A stretch of DNA of 64,000 nt from Bubalus kerabau (GCF_029407905.1 NC_073630.1:53283001-53347000); one strand, 5' to 3'; counted from the stretch's first letter, positions 45,283 through 58,395 are shown. Made by a program: numbers and translations. Notes: generated by a model from the sequence alone, not told the origin.

Positions 45283-46879
45283 AACCAGAGGGAGGAGGAG
45301 CTAAGATGGTGGAGGAGTAGGACGGGGAGAACTCTTTCTCCCCCACAAATTCATCAAAAGAACATGTAAACGCTGAGTAAACTCCACAAAACAACTTCTG
45401 AATTCCGGCAGAGGACATCAGGCACCCAGAAAAGCAACCCAAGTCTTTGAAAGGACGTAGGATCAAATATAAAAGACAAAAAAAGAGACAAAAGAGGGAG
45501 GGACGGAGTTCCATCCCGGGAAGGGAATTAAAAAGAGAGAAGTTTTCAAACACCAGGAAACCTTCTCACTGCCGAATCTGTGCCAAGCCTTGGAAGCACA
45601 GAGGGCAACATAACAGGGAGGAAAAATTAATAAACAATTAAAACCTGCAGATTGTGAGCCCTACAGTAACTCCCCCAGTGGAGAAGCAGCGCAGACTCGT
45701 GCACACGCCACAGTAAGCAGGGGCTGGGCAGGGAGGCGCAGCACGGGTTGCATCGCTTGGAGTAAGGATCTGGCCTGAATACCCCAAGTGCTATCTGAGC
45801 GAAATAATTTGGGCTAGCAAACCAGACTGTGGGATATCTACCACGCAAAAAGCCAGCCCTAACCTAAGACACCATCAGGCCTGCGCACGGAACAAAGGAC
45901 TGAACAGAGATAGCCGGCTGCAGACCATCCCCCTCTGGTGACAGGCAGCCAGAGCCAGAAGGGGGCAATTGCAGCCCCAGAGAGACATTATCTATAAAAC
46001 TGTAAGCAGGCGTTTTTGCTAACTAAAACTTCTTGGGGGTCTGGATGGTCAACATCCACCGGAGAAGGTGTGCAGGTTGTACACCTAGATAACAGAGCGG
46101 CGGGGAGGTGATAAGTAGCAGCAATCGCGCTCGCCAAACACCTCATCACCTGAGCTGCTCTGACCTGGGAAGGGCACAAACAGCAGGCCCAACCGAGTCT
46201 GCGCCTCTGAGGACTACCCGAGTGCCTGAACCTGAGCAGCTTTGACCCGGGAGGTGCAAGCAGCCCAGGGCCTGCCATGGATGGTTCCCAGCGGAGCAAC
46301 CTGGAGCCTGAACAGTGTGGGCAGGGAGGCGCCGTGAGTGGGGGCAGGACCAGTGTGGCTGAGGCAATGCGAGCACACGCCAGTGTTATTTGCTTGCAGC
46401 GTCCCCCACTTCCCACAGCGCGACTGAACAAGTGAGCCTAAAAAAAAGAAAGTGTCCACCTCTGCCCCCTTTGAGTCAGGGCAGAAACCAGACACTGAAG
46501 AGACCAGCAAACAGAAGAAGCTATAACAGAGGGAACCGCCTTGGAAGCTACAGGCAATAGATTAAACCCGGTGGTTAGTACCGACTACATAGGAAGGGGC
46601 CTATAGATCTTGAGAAATATAAGTCATACCAAGGAACTAGCCGAAAATGAACTGACCCCACAATACTCACAACAAAACCAGAGAAAGTCCTAGATATATT
46701 TTTACTATTTATACAATCATTCATTTTTTCTTTTTTTTTTTAATTTTTAAAAAATGTCTAGGTCCTCTATTAGTCCTTTAATTTTCACTTTTATAACCTA
46801 CTATTACTTTGCAAAGAAAAAAAAAAGAAGACCCTATTTTTTTTAAAAAGCAAACTTCATATATATATTTTTTATAATT

Positions 46880-47895
46880 TTTGTGACCTTGTTTTTTTTT
46901 TTCTTTTCTTTAACATTGCATTTTTGAAATTCCAATCTCTACTCTAGATTTTTAATTTTAACTTTTTGGTATTTGTTATCAATTTTCTACCTATATTTTC
47001 TTTTATAATTTTTGTGACTTTTTTTCCCTCTTTTTCTTTTATATAACATTGTATATCTGAAATTCCAAACTCTACTCTAGATTTTTAATTTATGCTTTTT
47101 GGTATTTGTTATCAATTTTGTACCTATATTTTCTTTATAATTTTTGCGACTTTATTTTGGTTTGTTTGTTTGTGTTCTCTCTTTCTTTTTCTTCTTCTTT
47201 TTTTTTTAACTTTGTATTTTTGAAATTGCAAACTCTATTCTAGATGTTTAACTTTTACTTTTTGGTTTGTTATCAATTTTGTACCTATATTTTCTTTATA
47301 ATTTTTGTGACTTTGTTTTGGTTTGTTTGTTTGTTTTCTCTCTTTCTTTTTTTTTCTTCTTTTTTTTTAACTTTGTATTTTTGAAATTCCAAACTCTATT
47401 CTAGATGTTTAACTTTAACTTTTTGGTATTTGTTATCAAGTGACTTTTTTTTTTCTCTCTTTTTCTTACCCTTTTTCTTTTATATAACATTGTATATCTG
47501 AAATTCCAAACTCTTCTCTAGATTTTTAATTTATGCTTTTTGGTATTTGTTATCAATTTTGTACCTATATTTTCTTTATAATTTTTGCGACTTTGTTTTG
47601 GTTTGTTTGTTTGTTTTCTCTCTTTCTTTTTCTTCTTCTTCTTTTGTTAACTTTGTATTTTTGAAATTCCGAACTCTATTCTAGATGTTTAACTTTTGCT
47701 TTTTGGTATTTGTTATCAATTTTGTACCTCTATTTTCTTTATAATTTTTGCAACTTTGTTTTTGTTTGTTTGTTTGTTTTTTTCTCTCTTTCTTTTCCTT
47801 CTTCTTTTCTTTAACATTGTATTTTTGAAATTCCAAACTCTACTCTGGATTTTTAATTTTTGCTTTTATGTATTTGCTATCAATTTTGTACCTTT
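46880..47895 (+). repeat. L1 5' UTR tandem units, copy C (7 units)
   Basis: Seven units with the GAAATTCCAAACTCT core start near 46927, 47060, 47221, 47382, 47499, 47661 and 47826, against four in copies A and B. Two unit types alternate: one with TATATAACATTGTATATCTG, one with TTTAACTTTGTATTTTTG and CTATTCTAGATGTTTAACTT. The order suggests a block duplication of a two- or three-unit segment. Confidence 0.85.
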
Positions 47896-48874
47896 AAGAA
47901 CCCAATCTTCAGTACCCATTTTTCACTAGGGAACGAAATTACTGGCTTGACTGCTCTCGTTCCCTTGGGACTCTCATTTTTCTCCACCAGGTCGCCTGTG
48001 TCTCCTCCCTAACCCCTCTCTACTCTATCCAACTCTATTAATTTCTGTGTGTTCCAGACGGTGGAGAACACTTAGGGAACTGATTACTGGCTGGATCTGT
48101 CTCCCTCCTTTTCATTTCCCCTTTTTATCCTCCTGGCCACCTCTGTCTCTTTCCTCCTTCTTCTCTTCTCTGTATAACCCCGTGAACATCTCTGAGCAGT
48201 CCAGTTGTGGAGTGCATATAAGGAAGTGATTACTGGCTAGCCCACTCTCTCCTCTACTGATTCCACCTCATCTCATTCGGGTCACCTCTAACTCCCTCCT
48301 CCCTCTTCTCTTCTCCATGTAACGCTGTGAACCTCTCTGGGTGACCCTCATGGTGGACAAACTTTTCATCTTTAATGTAGATGTTTTATCAATGGTGCTG
48401 TATAGAAGGAGAAGTTTTGAAACTACTGTAAAAATAAGACTGATAACTGGAAGCAGGAGGCTTAAGTCCAAACCCTGACTCCAGGGAACATTAATTGACA
48501 GAAGCTCATCAAACGCCTCCATACCTACACTGAAATCAAGCACCACAAAAGGGCCAACAAGTTCCAGGGCAAGACATACCAAGCAAGTTCTCCAGCAACA
48601 CAGGCACAAGGCACTGAGCTCCAATATACAGGCTGCCCAAAGTTACTACAAAATTATAGTCATCTCATAGCTCATTACTGGACACTCCATTGCACTCCAG
48701 AGAGAAGAAATCCAGCTCCACCCACCAGAACACTGACACAAGCTTCCCTAACCAAGAAACCTTGACAAGCCACCTGTACAAACCCACACACAGCGAGGAA
48801 ACTCCACAATAAAGAGAACTCCACAAACTGTGAGAATACAGAAAGGACACCCCAAACTCAGCAATATACACAAG

Positions 48875-49800
48875 ATGAAGAGACAGAAGAATACCCAGTA
48901 GATAAAGGAACAGGATAAATGCCCACCAAACCAAACAAAAGAGGAAGAGACAGGGAATCTACCTGATAAAGAATTCTGAATAATGATAGTGAAATTGATC
49001 CAAAATCTTGAAATCAAATGGAATCACAGATAAATAGCCTGGAGACAAGGATTGAGAAGATGCAAGAAAAGTTTAACAAGGACTGAGAAGAAATAAAAAA
49101 GAGTCAAGATATAATGAATAATGCAATAAATGAAATAAAAAACACTCTGAAGGCAACAAATAGTAGAATAACAGAGGTAGAAGATAGGATTAGTGAATTA
49201 GAAGATAGAATGGTAGAAATAAATGAATCAGAGAGGAAAAAAGAAAAATGAATTAAAAGAAATGAGGACAATCTCAGAGACCTCCAGGACAATATTAAAC
49301 GCTACAACATTCGAATCATAGGGGTCCCAGAAGAAGAAGACAAAAAGAAAGACCATGAGAAAATACTTGAGGAGATAATAGTTGAAAACTTCCCTAAAAT
49401 GGGGAAGGAAATAATCACTCAAGTCCAAGAAACCCAGAGAGTCCCAAACAGGATAAACCCAAGGCGAAACACCCTAAGACACATATTAATCAAATTAACA
49501 AAGATCAAACACAAAGAACAAATATTAAAAGCAGCAAGGGAAAAACAACAAATAACACACAAGGGAATTCCCATAAGGATAACAGCTGATCTTTCAATAG
49601 AAACTCTTCAAGCCAGGAGGGAATGGCAAGACATACTTAAAGTGATGAAAGAAAATAACCTACAGCCCAGATTATTGTACCCAGCAAGGATCTCATTCAA
49701 ATATGAAGGAGAAATCAAAAGCTTTTCAGACAAGCAAAAGCTGAGACAATTCAGCACCACCAAACCATCTCTCCAACAAATACTAAAGGATATTCTCTAG
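48875..49800 (+). pseudogene. L1 ORF1 pseudogene, copy C
   Basis: ATG at 48875 is kept, but the ninth codon is TAG (48899-48901; CAG in copy B). A further stop replaces an Arg/Glu-region codon upstream, a base is lost in GAAATCAAATGG (copy B: AAAATGG), GACTGAGAAG brings another stop, and TGA lies at 49249-49251 where copy B has CGA. The last 133 codons (49399-49800) are open: RNA-binding and C-terminal domains as in the intact copy. Confidence 0.92.
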
Positions 49801-49851
49801 ACAGGAAACACAAAAACGGTGTATAAATTCGAACCCAAAACAATAAAGTAA

Positions 49852-52800
49852 ATGGCAACGGGATCATACTTATCAGTAATTACCTTAAACGTAAATGGGT
49901 TGAATGCCCCAACCAAAAGACAAAGACTGGCTGAATGGATACAAAAACAAGACCCCTACATATGCTGTCTACAAGAGACCCACCCCCAAACAGGGGCCAC
50001 ATAACAGACTGAAAGTGAAGGGCTGGAAAAAGATTTTCCATGCAAATAGGGACCAAAAGAAAGCAGGAGTAGCAATACTCATATCAGATAAAATAGACTT
50101 TAAAACAAAGGTTGTGAAAAGAGACAAAGAAGGTCACTATATAATGATCAAAGGATCAATCCAAGAAGAAGATATAAGAATTATAAATATATATGCACCC
50201 AAAACGGGAGCACTGCAATATGTAAGACAAATGCTAACAAGTATGAAAGGAGAAATTAACAATAACACAATAATAGTGGGAGACTCTAATACCTCACTCA
50301 CACCTAGGGATAGATCAACTATACAGAAAATTAACAAGGAAGCACAAACTTTAAATGATACAATAGCCCAGTTAGACCTAATTGATATCTATAGGACATT
50401 TCATCCTAAAACAATGAATTTCATCTTTTTCTCAAGCGCACATGGAACCTTCTCCAGGATAGATCACATCCTGGGCCAAAAATCTAGGCTTGGTAAATTA
50501 AAAAAAAAAAAAAAATGAAATCATTCCAAGCATCTTCTCTGACCACAGTGCAGTAAGATTAGGTCTCAATTACACGAGAAAAACTATTAAAAATTCCAAC
50601 ATATGGAGGCTGAACAACACGCTGCCAAATAACCAACAAACCACAGAAGAAATCAGAAAAGAAATCAAAATTTACATAGAAACTAATGAAAATGAAAATA
50701 CAAGAATCCAAAACCTGTGGGACACTGTAAAAGCAGTCTTAAGGGGAAAGATCATAGCAATACAGGCATACCTCAGGAAACAAGAAAAAAGTCAAATAAA
50801 TAACCTAAATCTACACCTAAAGCAACTAGAAAAGGAAGAAATGAAGAACCCCAGGGTTACGCATATATATGGAATTTAGAAAGATGGTAACAATAACCCT
50901 GTGTATGAGACAGCAAAAGAGACACTGATGTATAGAACAGTCTTATGGACTCTGTGAGAGAGGGAGAAGGTGGGAAGATTTAGGAGAATGGCATTGAAAC
51001 ATGTAAAATATCATGTTGGAACGAGTTGCCAGTCCAGGTTCGATGCACGATACTGGATGCTTGGGGCTGGTGCACTGGGACGACCCAGAGAGATGGAATG
51101 GGGAGAGAGGAGGGAGGGGGGTTCGGGATGGGGAACACATGTATACCTGTGGCGGATTCATTTTGATATTTGGCAAAACTAATACAGTTATGTAAAGTTT
51201 AAAAATAAAATAAAATTAAAACAAACAAACAAACAAAAATTAGGGCAGAAATAAATGCAAAAGAAACAAAAGAGACCATAGCATAAATCAACAAATCCAA
51301 AAGCTGGTTCTTTGAAAGGAGAAATAAAATTGACAAACCATTAGCCAGACTCAGCAAGAAACAAAGGGAGAAATATCAAATCAATAAAATTAGAACTGAA
51401 AATGGAGAGATCACAACAGACAACACAGACATACAAAGGATCATAAGAGACTATTATCAACAACTATATGCCAATAAAATGCACAACGTGGAAGAAATGG
51501 ACAAATTCTTAGAAAACTACAACTTTCCAAAACTGGACCAGGAAGAAATAGAAAATCTTAACAGACCCATCGCAAGCACAGAAATTGAAACTGTAATAAA
51601 AAATCTTCAGCAAACAAAAGCCCAGGTCCAGATGGCTTCACAGCTGAATTCTACCAAAAATTTAGAGAAGAGCTAAAACCTATCCTACTCAAACTCTTCC
51701 AGAAAATTGCAGAGGAAGGTAAACTTCCAAACTCATTCTATGAGGCCACCATCACCCTAATACCAAAACCTGACAAAGATCCCACAAAAAAAGAAAACTA
51801 CAGGCCAATATCACTGATGAACATAGATGCAAAAATCCTTAACAAAATTCTAGCAATCAGAATCCAACAACACATTAAAAAGATCATACACCATGACCAA
51901 GTGGGCTTTATCCCAGGGATGCAAGGATTCTTCAATATCCGCAAATCAATCAATGTAATACACCACATTAACAAATTGAAAAATAAAAACCATATGATTA
52001 TCTCAATAGATGCAGAGAAAGCCTTTGACAAAATTCAACATCCATTTATGATAAAAACTCTCCAGAAAGCAGAAATAGAAGGAACATACCTCACCATAAT
52101 AAAAGCTATATATGACAAACCCATAGCAAACATTATCCTCAATGGTGAAAAATTGAAAGCTTTTCCTCTAAAGTCAGAAACAAGACAAGGGTGCCTACTT
52201 TCACCATTACTATTCAACATAGTTTTGGAAGTTTTGGCCACAGCAATCAGAGCAGAAAAAGAAATAAAAGGAATCCAAATTGGAAAAGAAGAAGTAAGAC
52301 TCTCACTGTTTGCAGATGACATGATCTTCTACATAGAAAACCCTAAAGACTCCACCAGAAAATTACTAGAACTAATCAATGACTATAGTAAAGTTGCAGG
52401 ATATAAAATCAACACACAGAAATCCCTTGCATTCCTATACACTAATAATGAGAAAACAGAAAGAGAAATTAAGGAAACAATTCCATTCACCATTGCAATG
52501 GAAAGAATAAAATACTTAGGAATATATCTACCTAAAGAAACTAAAGACCTATATATAGAAAACTATAAAACACTGGTGAAAGAAATCAAAGAGGACACTA
52601 ATAGATGGAGAAATATACCATGTTCATGGATTGGAAGAATCAATATAGTGAAAATGAGTATACTACCCAAAGCAATTTATAGATTCAATATAATCCCTAT
52701 CAAGCTACCAACAGTATTCTTCACAGAGCTAGAACAAATAATTTCACAATTTGTATGGAAATACAAAAACCTCGAATAGCCAAAGCTATCTTGAGAAAGA

Positions 52801-54032
52801 AGAATGGAACTGGAGGAATCAACCTACCTGACTTCATGCTCTACTACAAAGCCACAGTCATCAAGACAGTATGGTACTGGCACAAAGACAGAAAAATAGA
52901 TCAATGGAGCAAAATAGAAAGCCCAGAGATAATTCCACGCACATATGGACACCTTATCTTTGACAAAGGAGGCAAGAATATACAATGGATAAAAGACAAT
53001 CTCTTTAAGAAGTGGTGCTGGGAAAACTGGTCAACCACTTGTAAAAGAATGAAACTAGAACACTTTCTAACACCATACACAAAAATAAACTCAAAATGGA
53101 TTAAAGATCTAAATGTAAGAACAGAAACTATAAAACTCCTAGAGGAGAACATAGGCAAAACACTCTCCAACATACATCACAGCAGGATCCTCTATGACCC
53201 ACCTCCCAGAATATTGGAAATAAAAGCAAAAATAAACAAATGGGACCTACTGAAAGTTAAAAGCTTCTGCACAACAAAGGAAACTATAAGCAAGGTGAAA
53301 AGACAGCCTTCAGAATGGGAGAAAATAATAGCAAATGAAGCAACTGAGAAACAACTAACCTCAAAAATATACAAGCAACTCCTGCAGCTCAATTCCAGAA
53401 AAATAAATGACCCAATCCAAAAATGGGCCAAAGAACTAAATAGACATTTCTCCAAAGAAGACATACAGATGGCTAACAAACACATGAAAAGATGCTCAAC
53501 ATCACTTATTATCAGAGAAATGCAAATCAAAACCACTGTGAGGTACCATTTCACGCCAGTCAGAATGGCCGTGATCCAAAAGTCTACAAGCAATGAATGC
53601 TGGAGAGGGTGTGGAGAAAAGGCAACCCTCTTACACTGTTGGTGGGAATGCAAACTAGTACAGCCACTATGGAGAACAGTGTGGAGATTCCTTAAAAAAC
53701 TGGAAATAGACCTGCCTTATGATCCAGCAATCCCACTGCTGGGCATACACACTGAGGAAACCAGAATTGAAAGAGACACGTGTATCCCAATGTTCATGGC
53801 AGCACTGTTTATAATAGCCAGGACATGGAAGCAACCTAGATGTCCATCAGCAGATGAATGGATAAGAAAACAGTGGTACATATACACAATGGAGTATTAC
53901 TCAGCCATTAAAAAGAATACATTTGAATCAGTTCTAATGAGGTGGATGAAACTGGAGCCTATTATACAGAGTGCAGTAAGCCAGAAAGAAAAACGCCAAT
54001 ACAGTATACTAATGCATATATATGGAATTTAG
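49852..54032 (+). pseudogene. L1 ORF2 pseudogene, copy C
   Basis: Endonuclease part: LNVNGLNAPTKRQRLAEW, a frame change at GGGGCCACATAACAG, then 49904-50518 (VAILISDKIDFKTK, INIYAPKTGALQY, IDHILGQKSRLGK), ending in a 16-A tract. After the mini L1 come TAA at 51284-51286, a one-base loss near 51613, and an open reverse transcriptase frame 51817-52779 (320 aa; IISIDAEKAFDKIQ, LFADDMIFYIENP) stopped by TAG. The C-terminal frame 52755-54032 (425 aa) carries a C-x3-C-x7-H-x4-C motif (CWRGC..HCWWEC) and ends HIYGI. It has the longest intact ORF2 stretches in the window, but it is dead. Confidence 0.93.
50860..51234 (+). mobile_element. Mini L1 3' end inside ORF2 of copy C
   Basis: Begins at CGCATATATATGGAATTTAG (end of ORF2) and contains the complete L1 3' UTR and a tail of AAACAAACAAACAAAC type. 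Compared with copy A, about 20 bases of host ORF2 (GTAGAAGGAAAGATATCTTA) are missing at the insertion point and no clear duplication is present, so it appears to be an insertion with deletion. Confidence 0.88.
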
Positions 54033-54385
54033 AAAGATGGTAACAATAACCCTGTGCAGGAGACAGCAAAAGAGACACTGATGTATAGAACAGTCTTTTG
54101 GAATCTGTGGGAGAGGGAGAGGGTGGGATGATTTGGGAGAATGGCATTGACATATGTATAATAACATATATGAAACAAGTTGCCAGTCCAGGTTTGATGC
54201 ACGATACTGGATGCTTGGAGCTGGTGCACTGGGAAGACCCAGAGGGATGGTATGCAGAGGGAGGAGGGAGGAGGGTTCAGGATGGGCAACACATGTATAC
54301 CTGTGGTGGATTAATTTCGATATTTGGCAAAACCAATACAATATTGTAAAGTTTAAAAATAAAATAAAAAAAAAGGTAAAAAAAA

Positions 54386-54915
54386 AAAAAAGACTCAGAA
54401 GAGACCTGAGAAAAGTTAATCCCAAACAAAATTTTCTTTGGCTTACATATTCAAAGACTTTGAACCTCAATTATAGTCTCCTGACTTTGCCTGACTTAAA
54501 ATAACTTAATGAAATGGCTATTTGATTAAATCTGATAAGAATTATAAATAAATAAATAAAACCAGTAGATAAACACAGCAACAAAAGAAATAAAATAATA
54601 TTGAATCAGTAATGAAATAATCAGTACTAGTAAATTAAATCAGTACTGATGAAATATTTTGCTGAATATGTGCAGAAGTTTGCCAAGTTTAAACCTGTAG
54701 AGTGGTTAAAATCATGAGTGGTAACTTTTTGAAAGTACATTTTTTTATTGTGATTTCAAACCCTTTAAATTTTATCTTAGGAATACCTTAGATGCAGGTT
54801 CTGGTATTGCTTTACATGTGTCTTCCTTTTATTGTTGGGGTATAAATATATATTCCCCATTTCTACACTTAACTCCATCCAATCATAGAAAGCAAAATTC
54901 TAGTATCTTTATTTA
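54386..54915. other. AT-rich intergenic DNA
   Basis: Follows the L1 tail. No gene or named repeat recognised. Confidence 0.45.
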
Positions 54916-55128
54916 TTGGCTTCCCCCAAGGCTCAGTGGATAAAGAATCCACCTGCAATGCAGTAAACTCAGGAGACATGGGTTTTATCTCTGGGTCAGG
55001 AAGATCCCCTGGAAAAGGAAATGGGAACTAACTCTAGTATTCTTGCTTGGAAAATCCCATTGACAGAAAAGCCTGGCTACAGTCCATGGGGTTGCAAAGA
55101 GTCAGACATTACTGAATGGACATGACTC
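54916..55128 (+). mobile_element. Bov-tA SINE
   Basis: Head TGGCTTCCCCCAAGGCTCAG, with a ~10-base insertion (AAACTCAGGAGACATGGG region) relative to other copies, then the body to GTCAGACATTACTGAATGGAC. Moderately diverged. Confidence 0.88.
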
Positions 55129-55482
55129 TTTTTACTGTGGTTGTGTTTTCTTACCTATCTACTCACAGACTTTGGTCACCCTATCTTTACATATGTCACT
55201 GCTATAATTTATTACAACACATAAATATTCTACTCATAGTGACAGCAAAGGTCTTTGGTACTATGTTAGTAACTATATGTCACGAATTGTGTCTTAATTA
55301 TTTTAAGTCCCTAATCACTCATCATAGCATCAGGGGCAGAGTAGTATCACCCACAGTATTTCTAAATAATATATACATACAATGCATAAGGTTGTGGTTA
55401 TAGTGTTTAATATGTTACCTATGTCTACAGAGAAATACTAGAGGCATGTAATTTTTATAATAAGAACTAATATAGTTATCAG
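55129..55482. other. Intergenic DNA
   Basis: A 95-aa frame at 55116-55403 has no recognisable content. No named repeat. Confidence 0.4.
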
Positions 55483-55568
55483 AAAGGGATAGGAGACATA
55501 CAGATGGCTAACAAACACATGAAAAGATGCCCAACATCATTCATTATCAGATCAGATCAGTCGCTCAG

Positions 55569-58395
55569 TCATGTCCAACTCTTTGCGACCCCATGAATCG
55601 CAACACGCCAGGCCTCCCTGTCCATCACCAACTCCCAGAGTTCACTCAGACTCATGTCCATCGAGTCCGTGATGCCATCCAGCCATCTCATCCTCTGTCG
55701 TCCCCTTCTCCCCCTGCCCCCAATCCCTCCCAGCATCAGAGTCTTTTCCAATGAGTCAACTCTTCCCATGAGGTGGCCAAAGTACTGCAGTTTCAGCTTT
55801 GGCATCATTCCTTCTAAAGAAATCCCAGGGCTGATCTCCTTCAGAATGGACTGGTTGGACCTCCTTGCAGTCCAAGGGACTCTCAAGAGTCTTCTCCAAC
55901 ACCACAGTTCAAAAGCATCAATTCTACAGCACTCAGCCTTCCTCACAGGCCAACTCTCACATCCATACATGACCACAGGAAAAACCATAGCCTTGACTAG
56001 ACGAACCTTTGTTGGCAAAGTAACGTCTCTGCTTTTGAATATGCTATCTAGGTTGGTCATAACTTTCCTTCCAAGGAGTAAGCGTCTTTTAATTTCATGG
56101 CTGCAATCACCACCTGCAGTGATTTTGGAGCCCAAAAAAATAAAGTCTGATACTGTTTCCACTGTTTCTCCATCTATTTCCCATGAAGTGATGGGACCGG
56201 ATGCCATGATCTTCATTTTCTGAATGTTGAGCTTTAAGCCAACTTTTTCACTCTGCACTTTCACTTTCATCCACAGGCTTTTTAGTTCCTCTTCGCTTTC
56301 TGCCATAAGGGTGGTGTCATCTGCACATCTGAGGTTATTAATATTTCTCCCGGCAATCTTGATTCCAGCTTGTATTTCTTCCAATCCAGCGTTTCTCATG
56401 ATGTACTCTGCATATAAGTTAAATAAGCAAGGTGACAATATACAGCCTTGACGAACTCCTTTTCCTATTTGAAACCAGTCTGTTGTTCCATGTCCAGTTC
56501 TAACTGTTGCTTCCTGACCTGCATACAAATTTCTCAAGAGGCAGATCAGGTGGTCTGGTATTCCCGTCTCTTTCAGAATTTTCCAGTTTATTGCGATCCA
56601 CACAGTCAAAGGCTTTGGCATAGTCAAAAGCAGAAATAGATGCTTTTCTGGAACTCTCTTGCTTTTGCCATGATCCAGCGGATGTTGGCAATTTGATCTC
56701 TGGTTCCTCTGCCTTTCTAAAACCAGCTTGAACATCAGGAAGTTCACGGTTCACATATTGCTGAAGCCTGGCTTGGAGAATTTTGAGCATTACTTTACTA
56801 GTGTGTGAGATGAGTGCAATTGTGTGGTAGTTTGAGCATTCTTTGGCATTGCCTTTCTTTGGGATTGGAATGAAAACTGACTTTTTCCAGTCCTGTGGCC
56901 ACTGTTGAGTTTTCCAAATTTGCTGGCATATTGAGTGCAGCACTTTCACAGCATCATCTTTCAGGATTTGGAATAGCTCAACTGGAATTCCATCACCTTC
57001 ACTAGCTTTGTTCGTAGTGATGCTTTCTAAGGCCCACTTGACTTCACATTCCAGGATGTCTAGCTCTAGGTCAGTAATCACACCATTGTGATTATCTGGG
57101 TTGTGAAGATCTTTTTTGTACAGTTCTTTTGTGTATTCTTGCCATCTCTTCTTAATATCTTCTGCTTCTGTTAGGTCCATACCATTTCTGTCCTTTATCA
57201 AGCCTATCTTTGCATGAAATGTTCCTGTGGTATCTCCGATTTTCTTGAAGAGATCCCTAGTCTTTCCCATTCTATTGTTTTCCTCTATTTCTTTACATTG
57301 ATTGCTGAAGAAGGCTTTCTTATCTCTTCTTGCTATTCTTTGGAACTCTGCATTCAGATGTTTTTATCTTTCCTTTTCTCCTTTGCTTTTCGCTTCTCTT
57401 CTTTTCACAGCTATTTGTAAGGCCTCCCCAGACAGCCATTTTGCTTTGTTGCATTTCTTTGCCATGGGGATGGTCTTGATCCCTGTCTCCTGTACAATGT
57501 CACGAACCTCATTCCATAGTTCATCAGGCACTCTATCTATCAGATCTAGGCCTTTTAATCTATTTCTCACTTCCACTGTATAATCATAAGGGATTTGATT
57601 TAGGTCATACCTGAATGGTCTAGTGGTTTTCCCTACTTTCTTCAATTTCAGTCTGAATTTCGCAATAAGGAGATCATGATCTGAGCCACAGTCAGCTCCT
57701 GGTCTTGTTTTTGCTGACAGTATAGAGCTTCTCTATCTTTGGCTGCAAAGAATATAATCAATCTGATTTTGGTGTTGACCATCTGATGATGTCCATGTGT
57801 AGAGTCTTCTCTTGTTTTGTTGGAAGAGGGTGTTTGCTATGACCAGTGCCTTCTCTTGGCAAAACCTTATTAGTCTTTGCCCTGCTTCATTCCATATTCC
57901 AAGGCCAAATTTGCCTCTTACTCCAGGTGTTTCTTGACTTTCTACTTTTGCATTCCAGTCCCCTATAATGAAAAGAACATCTTTTTTGGGTGTTAGTTCT
58001 AAAAGGTCTTGTAGGTCTTCATAGAACCATTCAACTTCAGCTTCTTCAGCATTACTGGTTGGGGCATAGACTTGGATTACTGTGATATTGAATGGTTTGC
58101 CTTGGGAATGAACAGAGATCATTCTGTCGTTTTTGAGATTGCATCCAAGTACTGCATTTTGGACTCTTTTGTTGACCATAATGGCCATTCCATTTCTTCT
58201 GAGGGATTCCTGCCCACAGTAGTAGATACAATGGTCATCTGAGTTAAATTCACCCATTCCAGTCCATTTCAGTTCGCTGATTCCTAGAATGTTGACATTC
58301 ACTCTTGCCATCTCTTGTTTGACCACTTCCAATTTGCCTTGATTCATGGACCTGACATTCCAGGTTCCTATGCAATATTGCTCTTTACAGCATCA
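55569..58395 (-). pseudogene. BovB endonuclease/reverse transcriptase pseudogene
   Basis: In translation order: endonuclease 57733-58347 (GISELKWTGMGEFNSDDHC, VIQVYAPTSNAEEAEVEWFY, FIIGDWNAKVESQ, QIDYILCSQR), stopped by TAG where TGG is expected; linker 57364-57645; reverse transcriptase N-part 56500-57270 (FIPIPKKGNAKECSNYHTIA); a frameshift after VQAGFRK; then 55569-56747 (TGHGTTDWFQIGKGVRQGCI, LRCADDTTLMAESEEELKSL) to the C-terminus. The YADD box reads CADD. A handful of lesions suffices to kill it; otherwise it is well preserved. Confidence 0.92.

Larger units (their letters stand above)
45289..54385 (+). mobile_element. L1 copy C, full length (~8.7 kb without insert)
   Basis: Begins at the true 5' end (GAGGGAGGAGGAGCTAAGAT), with 5' UTR to 48874, ORF1 pseudogene 48875-49800, ORF2 pseudogene 49852-54032, and 3' UTR to the A-tail near 54385. 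It is longer than copy A because of extra 5' UTR units. A mini L1 lies at 50860-51234. I could not see a convincing target-site duplication. It shares three exact coding lesions with copy A. Confidence 0.93.

Noticed and set aside
45289..45345. Target-site duplication for L1 copy C
   Set aside because: Left flank (TA)n-CATAAACCAG and right flank GACTCAGAAG show no convincing match, so none is claimed.
46880..47895. CRISPR-like regularly spaced repeats
   Set aside because: The regular spacing comes from the tandem units of an L1 5' UTR in a mammalian genome; there are no short palindromic repeats with unique spacers.
51817..54032. Long frames (320 and 425 aa) as possible host genes
   Set aside because: They are the reverse transcriptase and C-terminal parts of L1 ORF2 (FADD box, Cys-rich C-terminus) within a recognisable L1.
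55569..58347. Frames of 392, 256 and 204 aa as host genes
   Set aside because: They are BovB endonuclease and reverse transcriptase segments broken by stops and frameshifts.
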